NCBI GenBank assembly: GCA_036121365.1
Contig: JAZAFR010000006.1
Coordinates: 1 to 50,256 of the forward strand
Direction: 5' to 3'
DNA: 50,256 nucleotides
Source of the DNA: UBA7916 sp036121365
GTDB lineage: Bacteria > Pseudomonadota > Gammaproteobacteria > Comchoanobacterales > Comchoanobacteraceae
The notes under the pieces are model-generated. The model was not told where the DNA came from, did no database searches, and worked only from the letters and a program-made list of their open reading frames with translations. Made by a program: the position numbers and the translations under genes. Shown here one piece after another: positions 1-8,842 of this stretch; the stretch's first letter is position 1, and every line of letters begins with the position of its first letter.

Positions 1-768
1 GCTATCGTCTAGTAGACAACCTTCTGTGAAACTTTCATTTCCATTAAACTCGGATAGTAATGAAGGAGAAAATTCAGCTTTCACACCATTTTTTGCCATG
101 ACGTCTGTAATCATCCTCAATGTTTGATCACACGTGATCCCTTCTTTGGAATCCGCTATGTCTTTATCTGCTTTTTCTGATTGTCGGTTAGACCCGGTTA
201 TAATCGTGATTGTATCCTCTGGTTTAGAGGTCTGTATTGTTTGGTGGATTTCTTTTAACGCCGGAGTGTTATCTCTCAACCATTGCCCTCGTTTTCCTAC
301 ATTTCCTTGTGGAGCGGATCTTGTTCCAAACAATGCATACTGTATGATTGGTTTGCATTTTTCTTCATATCTATATCTGAATGCATATTTCTCTGAGTCA
401 AATTGTTCTCCCAACATGTGTTGCACATCACTACATCCATCAAAGTCAAGGCAAAAAGTAGTTTTTCTTGCTGGTAATTTATTATAAATTACCTCTACCT
501 GTTTAATTGAACTTGCTGTTTTTTCCTCATCTACTGACAGAAGTAGTTGGGCGTCGCTGTCTTGTGGTTCTAGTTGCTCATATCTTTCTTCTAAAGCTTT
601 TAGTTTTTTTATAAATTCATCACGTGCTTTATCTTCTTCTTTCGTTTTTTTTATAAGCGATGCTAGTTTTCTCTTTGGGCTATTTTTTCTTGCAATCGCA
701 TTTTCTTTCAACCTTTTAATTTTTTCAAATAGTGCTTTGTTACCATCATCTTGCACAATTGCTCCCAT
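1..768 (-). CDS. HAD-like hydrolase domain protein, 3' end outside window
   Basis: An open frame of 256 codons starts at ATG 768-766 behind an AGGAAA ribosome site and runs off the left edge without a stop. Residues 1-95 are charged and helical (Lys/Glu-rich, probably coiled). At residues 106-112 there is CLDFDGC, which fits motif I (DxDG) of the HAD phosphatase superfamily. At about 187-195 a hydrophobic strand ends in TGSNR, which fits motif II (strand ending in Thr/Ser). The Lys of motif III and the acidic motif IV would lie beyond the window or cannot be placed. It is divergent from housekeeping HAD enzymes, and the helical N-terminus would suit a candidate effector. The HAD call rests on two motifs and is moderately secure; substrate and secretion are unknown. 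Confidence 0.6.
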   Translation of the reverse strand, partial: MGAIVQDDGNKALFEKIKRLKENAIARKNSPKRKLASLIKKTKEEDKARDEFIKKLKALEERYEQLEPQDSDAQLLLSVDEEKTASSIKQVEVIYNKLPARKTTFCLDFDGCSDVQHMLGEQFDSEKYAFRYRYEEKCKPIIQYALFGTRSAPQGNVGKRGQWLRDNTPALKEIHQTIQTSKPEDTITIITGSNRQSEKADKDIADSKEGITCDQTLRMITDVMAKNGVKAEFSPSLLSEFNGNESFTEGCLLDDS

Positions 769-953
769 AGTGTTTTTCCTATCATTTTTATAGATCTTTT
801 TTTTCAGATTGTCAGTTTTTATTGCTTTTTTTTACTTTATCCATTCTTCTACAAACATTCGCTTAGATAGGCACCTCATTGTACCCATGCCGCGACCTTA
901 TATTCAGCCCTACGCCTGTTCCTTCGAATATAATCTTGCCTCAACATGCTTGC

Positions 954-1200
954 CTATTTCAAACGTGCATGTCCAATTGCGACTATTTCACTTACCACAT
1001 CTTCTGCAATCTTTATTGAAGCATCAAACATGTCATCCAAACTCTTGCGAACACCTTTACAGCATAAACCACTAGATCTATCTTATCTATGGTTTAGTAT
1101 CAGTCGTTGTTTTATTTTTTCCTTGATTGCACTCTCAATGGCATGATCTTCTTTATCAATTCTACTATAGGCCGGGTTCAGTCATTGTTTCTTGGTTTTC
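954..1200 (-). pseudogene. Degraded coding remnant in the 769-1312 gap
   Basis: Within the 544-base gap between the HAD-like gene and fumC the minus strand reads like protein in one frame, interrupted by stops. A stretch reading KEDHAIESAIKEKIKQ ends in TAA (1085-1083). The same frame then continues with VRKSLDDMFDASIKIAEDVV and closes at TAG 956-954. A further TGA lies upstream. I see no family. It could be a small decayed gene or chance. The rest of the gap (769-953 and 1201-1312) shows nothing I can name. Confidence 0.25.
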
Positions 1201-1312
1201 TCATCGCTGTGGCAATCGAAAACTTTACTTTTTAATCATCTATACCCAACCTCAACGAATACAGCAATCGCACTTCATAGATGTTTTGCCATTTATCTTG
1301 TCCAGGGTGTTT

Positions 1313-2725
1313 TTACTTGCCTTCGTTTTTTGACTGAATTTCCGGTTTGATCATACTCTCAGGTCTTACAATTTTGTCAAATGCTTCCTCTCTGATATAC
1401 CCAAGCTCCAAACAGGCTTCTTTCAATGTTAAATCTTTTTCAAATGCATGGTGTGCAACTTCACTGGCCTTATCATAACCAATCTCTGGACTCAATGCAG
1501 TCACCATCATCAAAGAGTTATCTAAATAATGTTTGATTCTAGCCTCGTTGGGTTGCATATTTTCAATCAAGTACTCATTAAAATTCTCACAGCTGTCTCC
1601 CATAATTTTTATAGACTGCATGATGGAATTGATCATGATGGGCTTGTATACATTCATTTCCAAATATCCACTTGATCCTCCAATGCCTACACTGACATCA
1701 TTGCCCATCACTTGCGCGGCCACCATCGCCATGGCCTCACACTGAGTGGGATTGACCTTGCCGGGCATAATGGATGATCCCGGTTCGTTTTCAGGTATTC
1801 GCAATTCATCAAAACCACATCTTGGACCACAAGACAACAAGCGTATGTCGTTGGCTATCTTAAATAATGCAACTGCCAAACTGCGCAATGCGCCACTGAG
1901 CATCACCAATGCATCATGACTGCCCTGTACCGCAAACTTATTGGGCGCTGTCACAAAAGGCAGATCTGTCAGTTTTGCTATTTCCTGCGCAGCCAGCATG
2001 GCAAAATCTGGATGTGTGTTGATTCCTGTGCCCACTGCTGTTCCGCCCAAAGCCAATTGGTATACATCTTTTAAGGCAAACGCGATGCGCCCCATCGCAT
2101 CATCCAGCATTTTTACATACCCTGAAAACTCCTGTCCCAAAGTCAACGGCGTTGCATCCTGCATGTGTGTTCGCCCAACTTTGATGATTTTAGCCCACAT
2201 TAATGATTTCTTGTGCAGGCCCTCTCTCATTTTTTTCACACATGGTAATAAATGCGAGGTCGTGTGAATCGCAGCTGCCATATGCATGGCCGCTGGAAAA
2301 CTGTCATTGGTAGACTGCGACATATTGACATGATCATTTGGATGAATCGGTATATGACTGCCCATCACCCCTCCTGCCATTTCACATGCGCGATTTGCTA
2401 TCACTTCATTGACGTTCATATTGGTTTGGGTTCCACTGCCTGTCATCCACACATGTAAGGGAAAATGTGCATCCAATTGTCCACTTGCAATCTCATCAGA
2501 GACCTTCACAATGAGTTCTTTTTTATCTGCATCCAGCAATCCCAAATCACAATTCACAATCGCAGCGGCTTTCTTCAATGTCCCATATGCATGTATCAGC
2601 TCTATCGGCATGATGTCTTTACCAATGGAAAAATATTTTAACGATCTTTCTGTTTGAGCACCCCAATACTTGTCTGCCTGAACTTGTATTTGGCCCATAC
2701 TGTCACTCTCTGTTCTGGTCTTCAT
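1313..2725 (-). CDS. fumC: Fumarate hydratase, class II
   Basis: FumC interconverts fumarate and malate in the TCA cycle, as an iron-independent cytoplasmic homotetramer. The 470-residue product has the usual family length. It carries the conserved motif GSSIMPGKVNPTQ in the active-site loop (roughly residues 318-330), the earlier GSGTQTNMNVNEV region and the TAVGTGIN segment. The ATG start follows AAGGAAG with five bases of spacing. It stands alone: downstream is a degraded region and upstream, about 100 bases away, is an unrelated coiled-coil gene on the same strand. The sequence appears intact and functional. Paralogous aspartase or argininosuccinate lyase is unlikely given the FumC-type substrate segments. 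Confidence 0.96.
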   Translation of the reverse strand: MKTRTESDSMGQIQVQADKYWGAQTERSLKYFSIGKDIMPIELIHAYGTLKKAAAIVNCDLGLLDADKKELIVKVSDEIASGQLDAHFPLHVWMTGSGTQTNMNVNEVIANRACEMAGGVMGSHIPIHPNDHVNMSQSTNDSFPAAMHMAAAIHTTSHLLPCVKKMREGLHKKSLMWAKIIKVGRTHMQDATPLTLGQEFSGYVKMLDDAMGRIAFALKDVYQLALGGTAVGTGINTHPDFAMLAAQEIAKLTDLPFVTAPNKFAVQGSHDALVMLSGALRSLAVALFKIANDIRLLSCGPRCGFDELRIPENEPGSSIMPGKVNPTQCEAMAMVAAQVMGNDVSVGIGGSSGYLEMNVYKPIMINSIMQSIKIMGDSCENFNEYLIENMQPNEARIKHYLDNSLMMVTALSPEIGYDKASEVAHHAFEKDLTLKEACLELGYIREEAFDKIVRPESMIKPEIQSKNEGK

Positions 2726-2831
2726 TAATACTTCCTTAATCTATTTACGAAAATATTACCAAAACAATGTGGCTGTGTAAATCCAATTCCTTATTTTATA
2801 ATCCCCAGGACTGAATACCTGTTGCACAATG

Positions 2832-3974
2832 TCATCTGCGTCCCAGACCTTGTCTAGGAAGTTCTGGAGTCATTTCATTAGAATCACTATTTTGTTTTGC
2901 TATAACTTGTTTTTTTGTTTTTTCTACATTATCTGCTCCTTGTTCTTTATGCGTGCCTACTCTATTACCCCTTTTTCTCACTGGCAATCTAAAATCAGAT
3001 GGATTTGGTTGCCTGGATCCTTCTGATGTATTCTGTTTTCTTATAAACATATCAAGAGTTTTATTGTACACAAGTGTATCTGGATATTTAGCCGCTATCG
3101 TTACTTTTAGTTTATCGATCTCAGTACTTTTTGATTCAATTTCTTTTTCAATTTTCTTTATTTCGCCATTTATACTTATCAAAGTCTGATCCGTACTGGT
3201 CATGCTTTCTACATCTGATATATATTTCTTATCATAATCTTCTAATTCTTTATTATCTTTAGCGTTTTTAACTCGGATTTTTTCATTAATTTTACTAAGC
3301 TTTTGTTCTATTTCTTGTTCCTTAGCTCTTATTTTTCCTTGCGTATCTTCTATTTTTTCCTTGTAATTATCTTTTTTAGTTTCAGCCTCTTTTTTTCGAT
3401 CCACTAGTCCCAAAACTACTTTAATTTTACCCACTAAGCTTTTATCTTCTCTCTGATACTTTTCTAAGTTTCCTTGCAAAGATTTTCTTTCTTCAATCGC
3501 TCTTTTTAGTTCTTGCGCATCACTATTACCATCATCTACTAATTCACTTATACGTGTTAAATGATTATCAGTGACTTTATTTCCGTCTTTCGAAAGTTCT
3601 TCCAATTTTTCCAAAAGTTGCACATTTTTTTTATAATTATTCTGGAGATTTTTAATATCTTGTGGTAATTTTTCATATAATTCATCATCTATTTCATTTT
3701 CTCTTTTTTTTAGATCTGTTTTTTTCATTTCTAGTGATTTTTCTAGTTCTTTTTTCTCTGCAATAAGTTCGGAATATTTTTCTGCTTCTTGTGGACGACC
3801 CTTTACAGATTCAACTTCGGCTGCTCTTGCCCTACTTTCTTTTTCTTTTTCTGCTTTTCTTGTTTTGGCACCATCTTCAAAGATCTGATGTCGTAGATCT
3901 TCCGCACCTTCTTCGCTTTGTTTGGCTATATCTCTCTTGGCTTGACTTTCAGCTTCCCTCTCTAAGCTTGGCAT
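2832..3974 (-). CDS. Hydrophilic coiled-coil protein, candidate effector
   Basis: I do not recognise a family. The product of about 380 residues is almost entirely charged and helical: long Lys/Glu heptad-like stretches cover roughly residues 1-300, and a Pro/Arg/Gly-rich unstructured tail ends in GLGRR. There is no signal peptide or membrane segment. The frame is open from an ATG at 3992, but the ATG at 3974 (MPSLERE) has a GGAG ribosome site at proper spacing, so I chose it. Long coiled coils without an enzymatic core are common among secreted effectors and among cytoskeleton-like proteins of intracellular bacteria. The effector idea is inference from context only. It is flanked by fumC and a 530-base gap. 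Confidence 0.6.
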   Translation of the reverse strand: MPSLEREAESQAKRDIAKQSEEGAEDLRHQIFEDGAKTRKAEKEKESRARAAEVESVKGRPQEAEKYSELIAEKKELEKSLEMKKTDLKKRENEIDDELYEKLPQDIKNLQNNYKKNVQLLEKLEELSKDGNKVTDNHLTRISELVDDGNSDAQELKRAIEERKSLQGNLEKYQREDKSLVGKIKVVLGLVDRKKEAETKKDNYKEKIEDTQGKIRAKEQEIEQKLSKINEKIRVKNAKDNKELEDYDKKYISDVESMTSTDQTLISINGEIKKIEKEIESKSTEIDKLKVTIAAKYPDTLVYNKTLDMFIRKQNTSEGSRQPNPSDFRLPVRKRGNRVGTHKEQGADNVEKTKKQVIAKQNSDSNEMTPELPRQGLGRR

Positions 3975-4504
3975 TTTATTTCTCCATATCATTATTATTC
4001 AATAATCATATAGTACAGATTTTGGATTTTTTCATATATTTTTATATATTTTTAATTATTGATAAAACGGCCTCTCTTATATCCATTCTTTGATTTTTCA
4101 TATTGCACTGATTACTGTGGTCCAATATCTGGCCAATCGCTTATTTTTCCGATATATACTGATCTTTTACCTTACTTGTTTTCATTCGTCACTCAGTGCT
4201 TAAAGACAATCACATCGTCCATAAGCCAAATTTTCACTTTAGAAACCCACTGCCAGAGTTTTGTCAACGTCACCCTATTTTTCACTCTATAGAATGTCAC
4301 CACCGACCATGTGTGAATGCATTCAATTTTTTGTGATCACCACAACAGACACCATCACACCTCCAACCACTCAATGTCTTCATCTCATGGGACCACACCA
4401 GCATAAAACACACCCAAGTCACCAGAATAACAAACTATCCGACGCCATAAATAAACCACAGCACTTCCCATCTGTCCTCCCAAATCAAAAGCACTCAAGC
4501 AATG
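3975..4504. other. Gene-poor gap between coiled-coil gene and tgt
   Basis: About 530 bases without a convincing gene. A plus-strand open frame near 4261-4524 would give a Thr/His/Pro-rich peptide of no recognisable type that overlaps the 3' end of tgt, and I reject it. The composition is AT-rich next to the coiled-coil gene and becomes C/A-rich near tgt. I see no clear terminator hairpin. Confidence 0.4.
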
Positions 4505-5629
4505 CTAAATTTTATTCTGACTGATTGCCTCCCGAATACTGGCCATCTTTAACATCATTTGCTGCACATTGTGCACCGTCGCCAACGTATATGCACTTGG
4601 CTCATATGCCTTGAATAAATGATGAATATAGGCCCGCGTATAATGTCGACACGTCCAACAAGGACAATTTTTATCTATTGGCTCAAAATCCTCCCGATAG
4701 CGCCCACTGGATATCTTAATCTTACCCCCAGGCACCATGACCACACCATGACGCGCCGCACGCGTCGGATAACAACTGTCAAATGTGTCTATCCCATACA
4801 ACACCCCCTCATCAATGCTCGGGATGTCCGCTATGCCAAGTAAATGCCTTGGTGACTCCTTGGGTATGTGCGGTGTGCAACGTTTTAATATCCCATACAG
4901 ATCTTCCTTGGTCTTTCCCAAACTGCCACCAATCGCATAGCCATCAAAACCCATTTTACCCAGCAACTCACAACTTCTCTTTCTTAAGTCATGGTCACAA
5001 CCTCCATGCACAACTCCATAGATAGCCTGACCTCTTTTATCTTTAAAATGCTCTTTAATTGAGCGCTCCTGCCACCTATGTGTGCGTTCAAATGACTTTT
5101 TTAACCTCTCACTGTCAACATGAAATGGCGGCAATTCATCAAAAGGAATGATGATGTCCGCGCCCAACTGCTTTTGTATCTGTATCGAACTTTCAGGCGT
5201 AAACTCAACAATCGACCCATCTCTGTATGATCGAAATTTCACCCCCCGCTCAGATATCTTAATCACCGCATTGTCAGTCTTTTTAGTGCCCTGACTCTTT
5301 AACTCGCTGGCCACAGATCCATAAGCCAATGAAAACACCTGAAACCCACCAGAATCTGTGATGATGGGCTTGTCTCTACCAATGAATCGATGCAAACCAC
5401 CTGCCTTCTCCACCACTCCCCCACCAGGGTGCAACGCCAAATGATACGTATTACAAAACATGAGCTGACAATCATGCATGCTCAATAACGCATTGTCACA
5501 TGCCTTCAATGTGCCGTTTGTTCCTACCGGCACATAATTTGGCGTGTCTATAACGCCATGCGCCGTGTGTATTCTTCCTACTCGAGCACCAGATTTTGAT
5601 GATTCATGCACAATTTCAAACTTAAACAT
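4505..5629 (-). CDS. tgt: tRNA-guanine transglycosylase, chlamydial (queuine-type) variant
   Basis: TGT swaps G34 of GUN-anticodon tRNAs (Asn, Asp, His, Tyr) for a 7-deazaguanine base. The start chosen is MFKFEI, residue 11 of the longest frame, which gives 374 residues and matches the chlamydial enzyme start. Catalytic residues are present: D92 in TDSGGFQ, nucleophile D281 in GIDTFD, and zinc ligands C322, C324, C327 and H353. In the preQ1-specific enzyme of Zymomonas the base pocket uses Cys158 and Val233 (DEC..P and GGLAVGE). Here these read DELPPFH (L166) and GGSLGK with one residue fewer. The same changes, and an insertion around residues 111-138, occur in Chlamydia TGT, which is known to accept queuine. 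I therefore infer direct queuine insertion. It lies downstream of the transporter yhhQ on the same strand. Confidence 0.93.
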   Translation of the reverse strand: MFKFEIVHESSKSGARVGRIHTAHGVIDTPNYVPVGTNGTLKACDNALLSMHDCQLMFCNTYHLALHPGGGVVEKAGGLHRFIGRDKPIITDSGGFQVFSLAYGSVASELKSQGTKKTDNAVIKISERGVKFRSYRDGSIVEFTPESSIQIQKQLGADIIIPFDELPPFHVDSERLKKSFERTHRWQERSIKEHFKDKRGQAIYGVVHGGCDHDLRKRSCELLGKMGFDGYAIGGSLGKTKEDLYGILKRCTPHIPKESPRHLLGIADIPSIDEGVLYGIDTFDSCYPTRAARHGVVMVPGGKIKISSGRYREDFEPIDKNCPCWTCRHYTRAYIHHLFKAYEPSAYTLATVHNVQQMMLKMASIREAISQNKI

Positions 5630-5792
5630 ATTTTCCCATTTACCCTTTTCTATCCCCAATCAAACCATTCAACCAATCAGATTCTTTGACTGAATTGGCC
5701 CGTATTATGCACTGTGAAATTGAATTTTTCATTATTATTGCCCACTCTGGTCTCATCAAACTGACATACATCCAGAAAATTCTATCAATCCG

Positions 5793-6488
5793 CTAAACTT
5801 GAACATATTCAACCCACCTCTTCATCCCAGTCAGTCTGCCCCATGCCAAACCACTGCCTGCAGATATCATCAATGTAATCAACATCTTCAATCCATAGCT
5901 CCATATAAAAACATTCCAGAAATTCACGCCCAAACCACTCAATGCCCAATAGGTGAATAATCCCGTATCCAAAATCTGAGTCAAACCTATGCTCATCATT
6001 ACCCTAAATGCAAATCGATAATGGCCATACCGGCTCTGCAAAAAACCAAAAACCACATAATCAAACAACTGAACCAATACAAATATCAAATTGGATATCA
6101 GCATGATCGGCCATACCTGACCCAATAATTGCTGATACAATATCGACTCCTTGCCATCACCACTGGGAATAAATGCCAAATGCAAACAAAACATCCCAAC
6201 AACCACAAAAACAAGGACAAATGACGTCAATACAGCATACTTTGCCCTTAAACGACCATGTGATTCACTCAACACATTCAAACAATACAATGATCCAATG
6301 CTGTAAACATCAGATACAGTCACTTCCAATCCAAATAAATTCACCATTTTTAATACCAACAAATTTGCAAGCAATACCTGTATGCTCAACCAACTTGTCA
6401 ATGCACAACTGCCAACTTGCTGGCAAAACTTGCATGCCGCAATGACCACGACAACTTGCATCAAAAATAACAACTCATTACCAATCAT
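5793..6488 (-). CDS. yhhQ: Queuosine-precursor transporter, YhhQ/DUF165 family
   Basis: A 231-residue membrane protein with about six hydrophobic segments. It carries the DUF165/YhhQ layout: an early ANLLVLKMVNLFGLEVT segment, a following short motif ending in NVLSESHG, and a later QLFDYVVFGFLQSR stretch typical of the family. Known members import queuosine precursors (preQ0, preQ1 or queuine) across the inner membrane. The gene lies directly upstream of tgt on the same strand, about 160 bases apart, which fits a salvage pair. Given the queuine-type TGT next to it, queuine is the most likely cargo; this is inference. An extended -10 promoter sits just upstream (6511-6519). Confidence 0.88.
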   Translation of the reverse strand: MIGNELLFLMQVVVVIAACKFCQQVGSCALTSWLSIQVLLANLLVLKMVNLFGLEVTVSDVYSIGSLYCLNVLSESHGRLRAKYAVLTSFVLVFVVVGMFCLHLAFIPSGDGKESILYQQLLGQVWPIMLISNLIFVLVQLFDYVVFGFLQSRYGHYRFAFRVMMSIGLTQILDTGLFTYWALSGLGVNFWNVFIWSYGLKMLITLMISAGSGLAWGRLTGMKRWVEYVQV

Positions 6489-6510
6489 CTCAAATTTCCC
6501 ATTTATAATG

Positions 6511-6519
6511 ATTATACCA
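6511..6519 (-). promoter_or_regulatory. Extended -10 promoter of yhhQ-tgt
   Basis: On the minus strand TGG-TATAAT (TGn plus a perfect -10 hexamer) ends 22 bases before the yhhQ start codon. No good -35 is visible, as is allowed for extended -10 promoters. It would give a leader of roughly 15 bases. Confidence 0.5.
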
Positions 6520-6689
6520 CTATTATTTTATCATTAAGCCCTAGTAATAGCAAATTCTATCCCGTTTGATCGGCTTTGATTGAATCATCAATTCATGCAA
6601 GACCACAAGACTTCTAGGTACCAAATTGACTTTCTTTTTGACCTTAAGATTCGAAACCACCTGTTATTTTTGATCTCCCAATCTCAAGT

Positions 6690-7090
6690 CTTGCTATTTC
6701 TCATCTGTTTTTTTGTAATCACATTAATTTTCAGCTTACGTTTATGATTAATGCTGCTTTCTATCCTTTCCTTACTGATTTAACATCTATGTCCTTTTTT
6801 ATGATTTTTAATACCTCAGATTTTTCAATACAAAATGAATTTACCTAGGATTATTATTTCTACACGCTATGATTAACGCTATTTTTTCTTCATCACTCAC
6901 TGTATCAATTTATTTCCTCTTTCAATCAATTCAGATTACAAGGTGGTTCTCGTATTATCACGTCAGAACATCAATGCTGTCATCTCTTTTTTATTCTTCT
7001 TGTTAATATCCACGATTACTTTCAGATCCTCTCTAGGCAACAATTTGACTTCACCTTCTACATGTTTTTCACAAGCATACATCAGATATT
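6690..7090 (-). pseudogene. Decayed ankyrin-repeat gene
   Basis: The 606-base gap between yhhQ and the first ankyrin gene holds ankyrin debris on the minus strand. Around 7085-6950 one frame reads LMYACEKHVEGEVKLL and later KKEMTALMF before a TGA. Around 6890 another frame reads KIALIIACRNNN. Around 6810-6735 a third reads SEVLKIIKKDIDVKS and then, after a TAG, KAALIINVS. These match the TALxxAxxxGxxEIVxxLL ankyrin pattern but sit in different frames with stops. The debris begins just after an ATGAGTATA that corresponds to the start region of the neighbouring ankyrin paralogues, so it was probably another array member. The repeat type resembles the genes at 44.7-47.5 kb more than the immediate neighbours. 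Nothing else is visible in 6489-6690. Confidence 0.6.
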
Positions 7091-7094
7091 CATG

Positions 7095-8840
7095 TTATAT
7101 ACTCATTTCTAAGTCCTCTGTTTTTTTAGTGAGTGGTTCGCCAGGTTCGCTTGAGTTCCGTGTTATACCAGCTGTGGTATCATTGGTTTCAGTGCCTCTT
7201 AATGTGCTAGTACTACTCAACTGATGACTAGCAACAGCAGTAGAAAAACGTTCGGCAGCAGCGTCAAAGCCAGTTCTACCTGGGGTATAAACAGCCTCAG
7301 CCGCACGCAATCGCATACGCCTTAACATAACCATAGCACGTACAATTCCACGAAAGCGCGCGCGCCAAAGCAGCCGAGCAAGTATACGCTTATAGAAACC
7401 CCGATCACTATCTGCAAGATTGTCTATTTCATCATCACTGAGGCGCTGACCTGTAGATTTAAGTAACAATCCTAGTACTTCGCTATTCTCCCTCTCAGTA
7501 GCCGTCATCATTCCCTTTTTTACTTGGTCTTCATAACTACGATCAAAGCGCTCATCAGCAAGGAGCGCACGAACAATATCGATATGGCCATATCGTGCAG
7601 CTATTATAAGTACAGTCTCACCACTTCCATCGGGACGGTTAGGATCTACACGCTCATCTGCAAGGAGAGCACTAACAATATTGATATGGCCAAATACTGC
7701 AGCCCAGATAAGTGCAGTATTACCATATTCATCAGCATGGTTAGGATTTACACGCTCATCTGCAAGGAGTGCACGAACAATATTACTATGGCCACTACAT
7801 GCAGCCTCAATAAGTGCAGTAAAACCTCTTTCATTTGCATGGTTAGGATCTACACGCTCATCAGCAAGGAGCGTAAGAACAATATCGCCTTGGCCATTTT
7901 CTGCAGCTAAGCTAAGTGCTGTATTACCATATTCATCAGCATGGTTAGGATTTACACGCTCATCAGCAAGGAATATGTTAACAATACCAGCATGCCCCCC
8001 ACCTGCAGCCCGTATAAGTGCAGTATAACCACTTTCATCAGCATGGTTAGGCTCTACACGCTCATCAGCAAGGAGCGTACTAACAATATCGTCATGGCCA
8101 TCTCGTGCAGCTATTATAAGTGCAGTATTACCGTATTTATCTGCAATATTAGGATCTACACGCTCATCAGCAAGGAGCGCACGAACAATATCGATATGGC
8201 CACGACATGCAGCCTCAATAAGTGCAGTCTCACCATCTTCATTGGTACGGTTAGGATCTACACGCTCATCTGCAAGGAGAGCACGAACAATATCGATATG
8301 GCCATGACGTGCAGCCACAATAAGTGCAGTATTACCTCTTTCATTTGCATGGTTAGGATCTACACGCTCATCAGCAAGGAGTGCACGAACAATATTACTA
8401 TGGCCACGACATGCAGCCCATATAAGTGCCGTATAACCAAATTGATTAGCATGGTCAGGATCTACACGCCTATCAGCATTGATATGGCCACAAAATATAG
8501 CCCATATGAGTTCCATATAACCAAATTGATTAGCATGGCTAGGACCTACACTACTATCAGTAAGGAGCATATCAACAATAGCAGTATGACCCACACATGC
8601 AGCCTCAATAAGTGCAGTCTCACCATTTTCATTGGTACGGTTAGGATCTACACGCTCATCTGCAAGGAGAGCACGAACAATATCGATATGGCCATGACGT
8701 GCAGCCACAATAAGTGCTGTATTACCACGTCCATCAGCATGGTTAGGATCAATGTTTGTGCTGTGATCATTGAGAATATTTGAAAATGTTTCTTGATCTC
8801 CAGTTCTGGCTGCGTTTAAAAACTCTTGTTCTATAGTCAT
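7095..8840 (-). CDS. Ankyrin-repeat protein A, candidate effector
   Basis: A 581-residue protein. Residues 1-36 form a capping repeat (MTIEQEFLNAARTGDQET), followed to about residue 430 by roughly twelve ankyrin repeats with a strict 34-residue period, most reading like GNTALIxAAxxGHxxIVxALLADERVDPNxxxE. The fourth repeat lacks six residues (an 18-bp deletion). A non-repeat C-terminal domain (about 430-581) contains a basic Arg-rich helix (FRGIVRAMVMLRRMRLR) and a Ser/Thr-rich tail. It is tandem to a close paralogue upstream, only two bases away, so the two are co-transcribed. The final residues EDLEMSI are read through what in the paralogues is the next gene's ribosome site and start. Ankyrin arrays mediate protein binding and are frequent in secreted effectors; host function is inferred. 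Confidence 0.85.
   Translation of the reverse strand: MTIEQEFLNAARTGDQETFSNILNDHSTNIDPNHADGRGNTALIVAARHGHIDIVRALLADERVDPNRTNENGETALIEAACVGHTAIVDMLLTDSSVGPSHANQFGYMELIWAIFCGHINADRRVDPDHANQFGYTALIWAACRGHSNIVRALLADERVDPNHANERGNTALIVAARHGHIDIVRALLADERVDPNRTNEDGETALIEAACRGHIDIVRALLADERVDPNIADKYGNTALIIAARDGHDDIVSTLLADERVEPNHADESGYTALIRAAGGGHAGIVNIFLADERVNPNHADEYGNTALSLAAENGQGDIVLTLLADERVDPNHANERGFTALIEAACSGHSNIVRALLADERVNPNHADEYGNTALIWAAVFGHINIVSALLADERVDPNRPDGSGETVLIIAARYGHIDIVRALLADERFDRSYEDQVKKGMMTATERENSEVLGLLLKSTGQRLSDDEIDNLADSDRGFYKRILARLLWRARFRGIVRAMVMLRRMRLRAAEAVYTPGRTGFDAAAERFSTAVASHQLSSTSTLRGTETNDTTAGITRNSSEPGEPLTKKTEDLEMSI
7550..8730 (-). repeat. 102-bp coding tandem repeats in ankyrin gene A
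   Basis: DNA repeats with a 102-bp period encode the 34-residue ankyrin units. The most conserved part on the plus strand is the segment around acacgctcatcagcaagga, repeated about twelve times. High DNA identity between units indicates recent expansion and makes copy number likely to vary between strains and assemblies. Confidence 0.85.
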
Positions 8841-8842
8841 TT

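Noticed and set aside
4261..4524. 87-codon plus-strand frame next to tgt
   Set aside because: Low-complexity Thr/His/Pro content, no ribosome site, and it overlaps the tgt 3' end.
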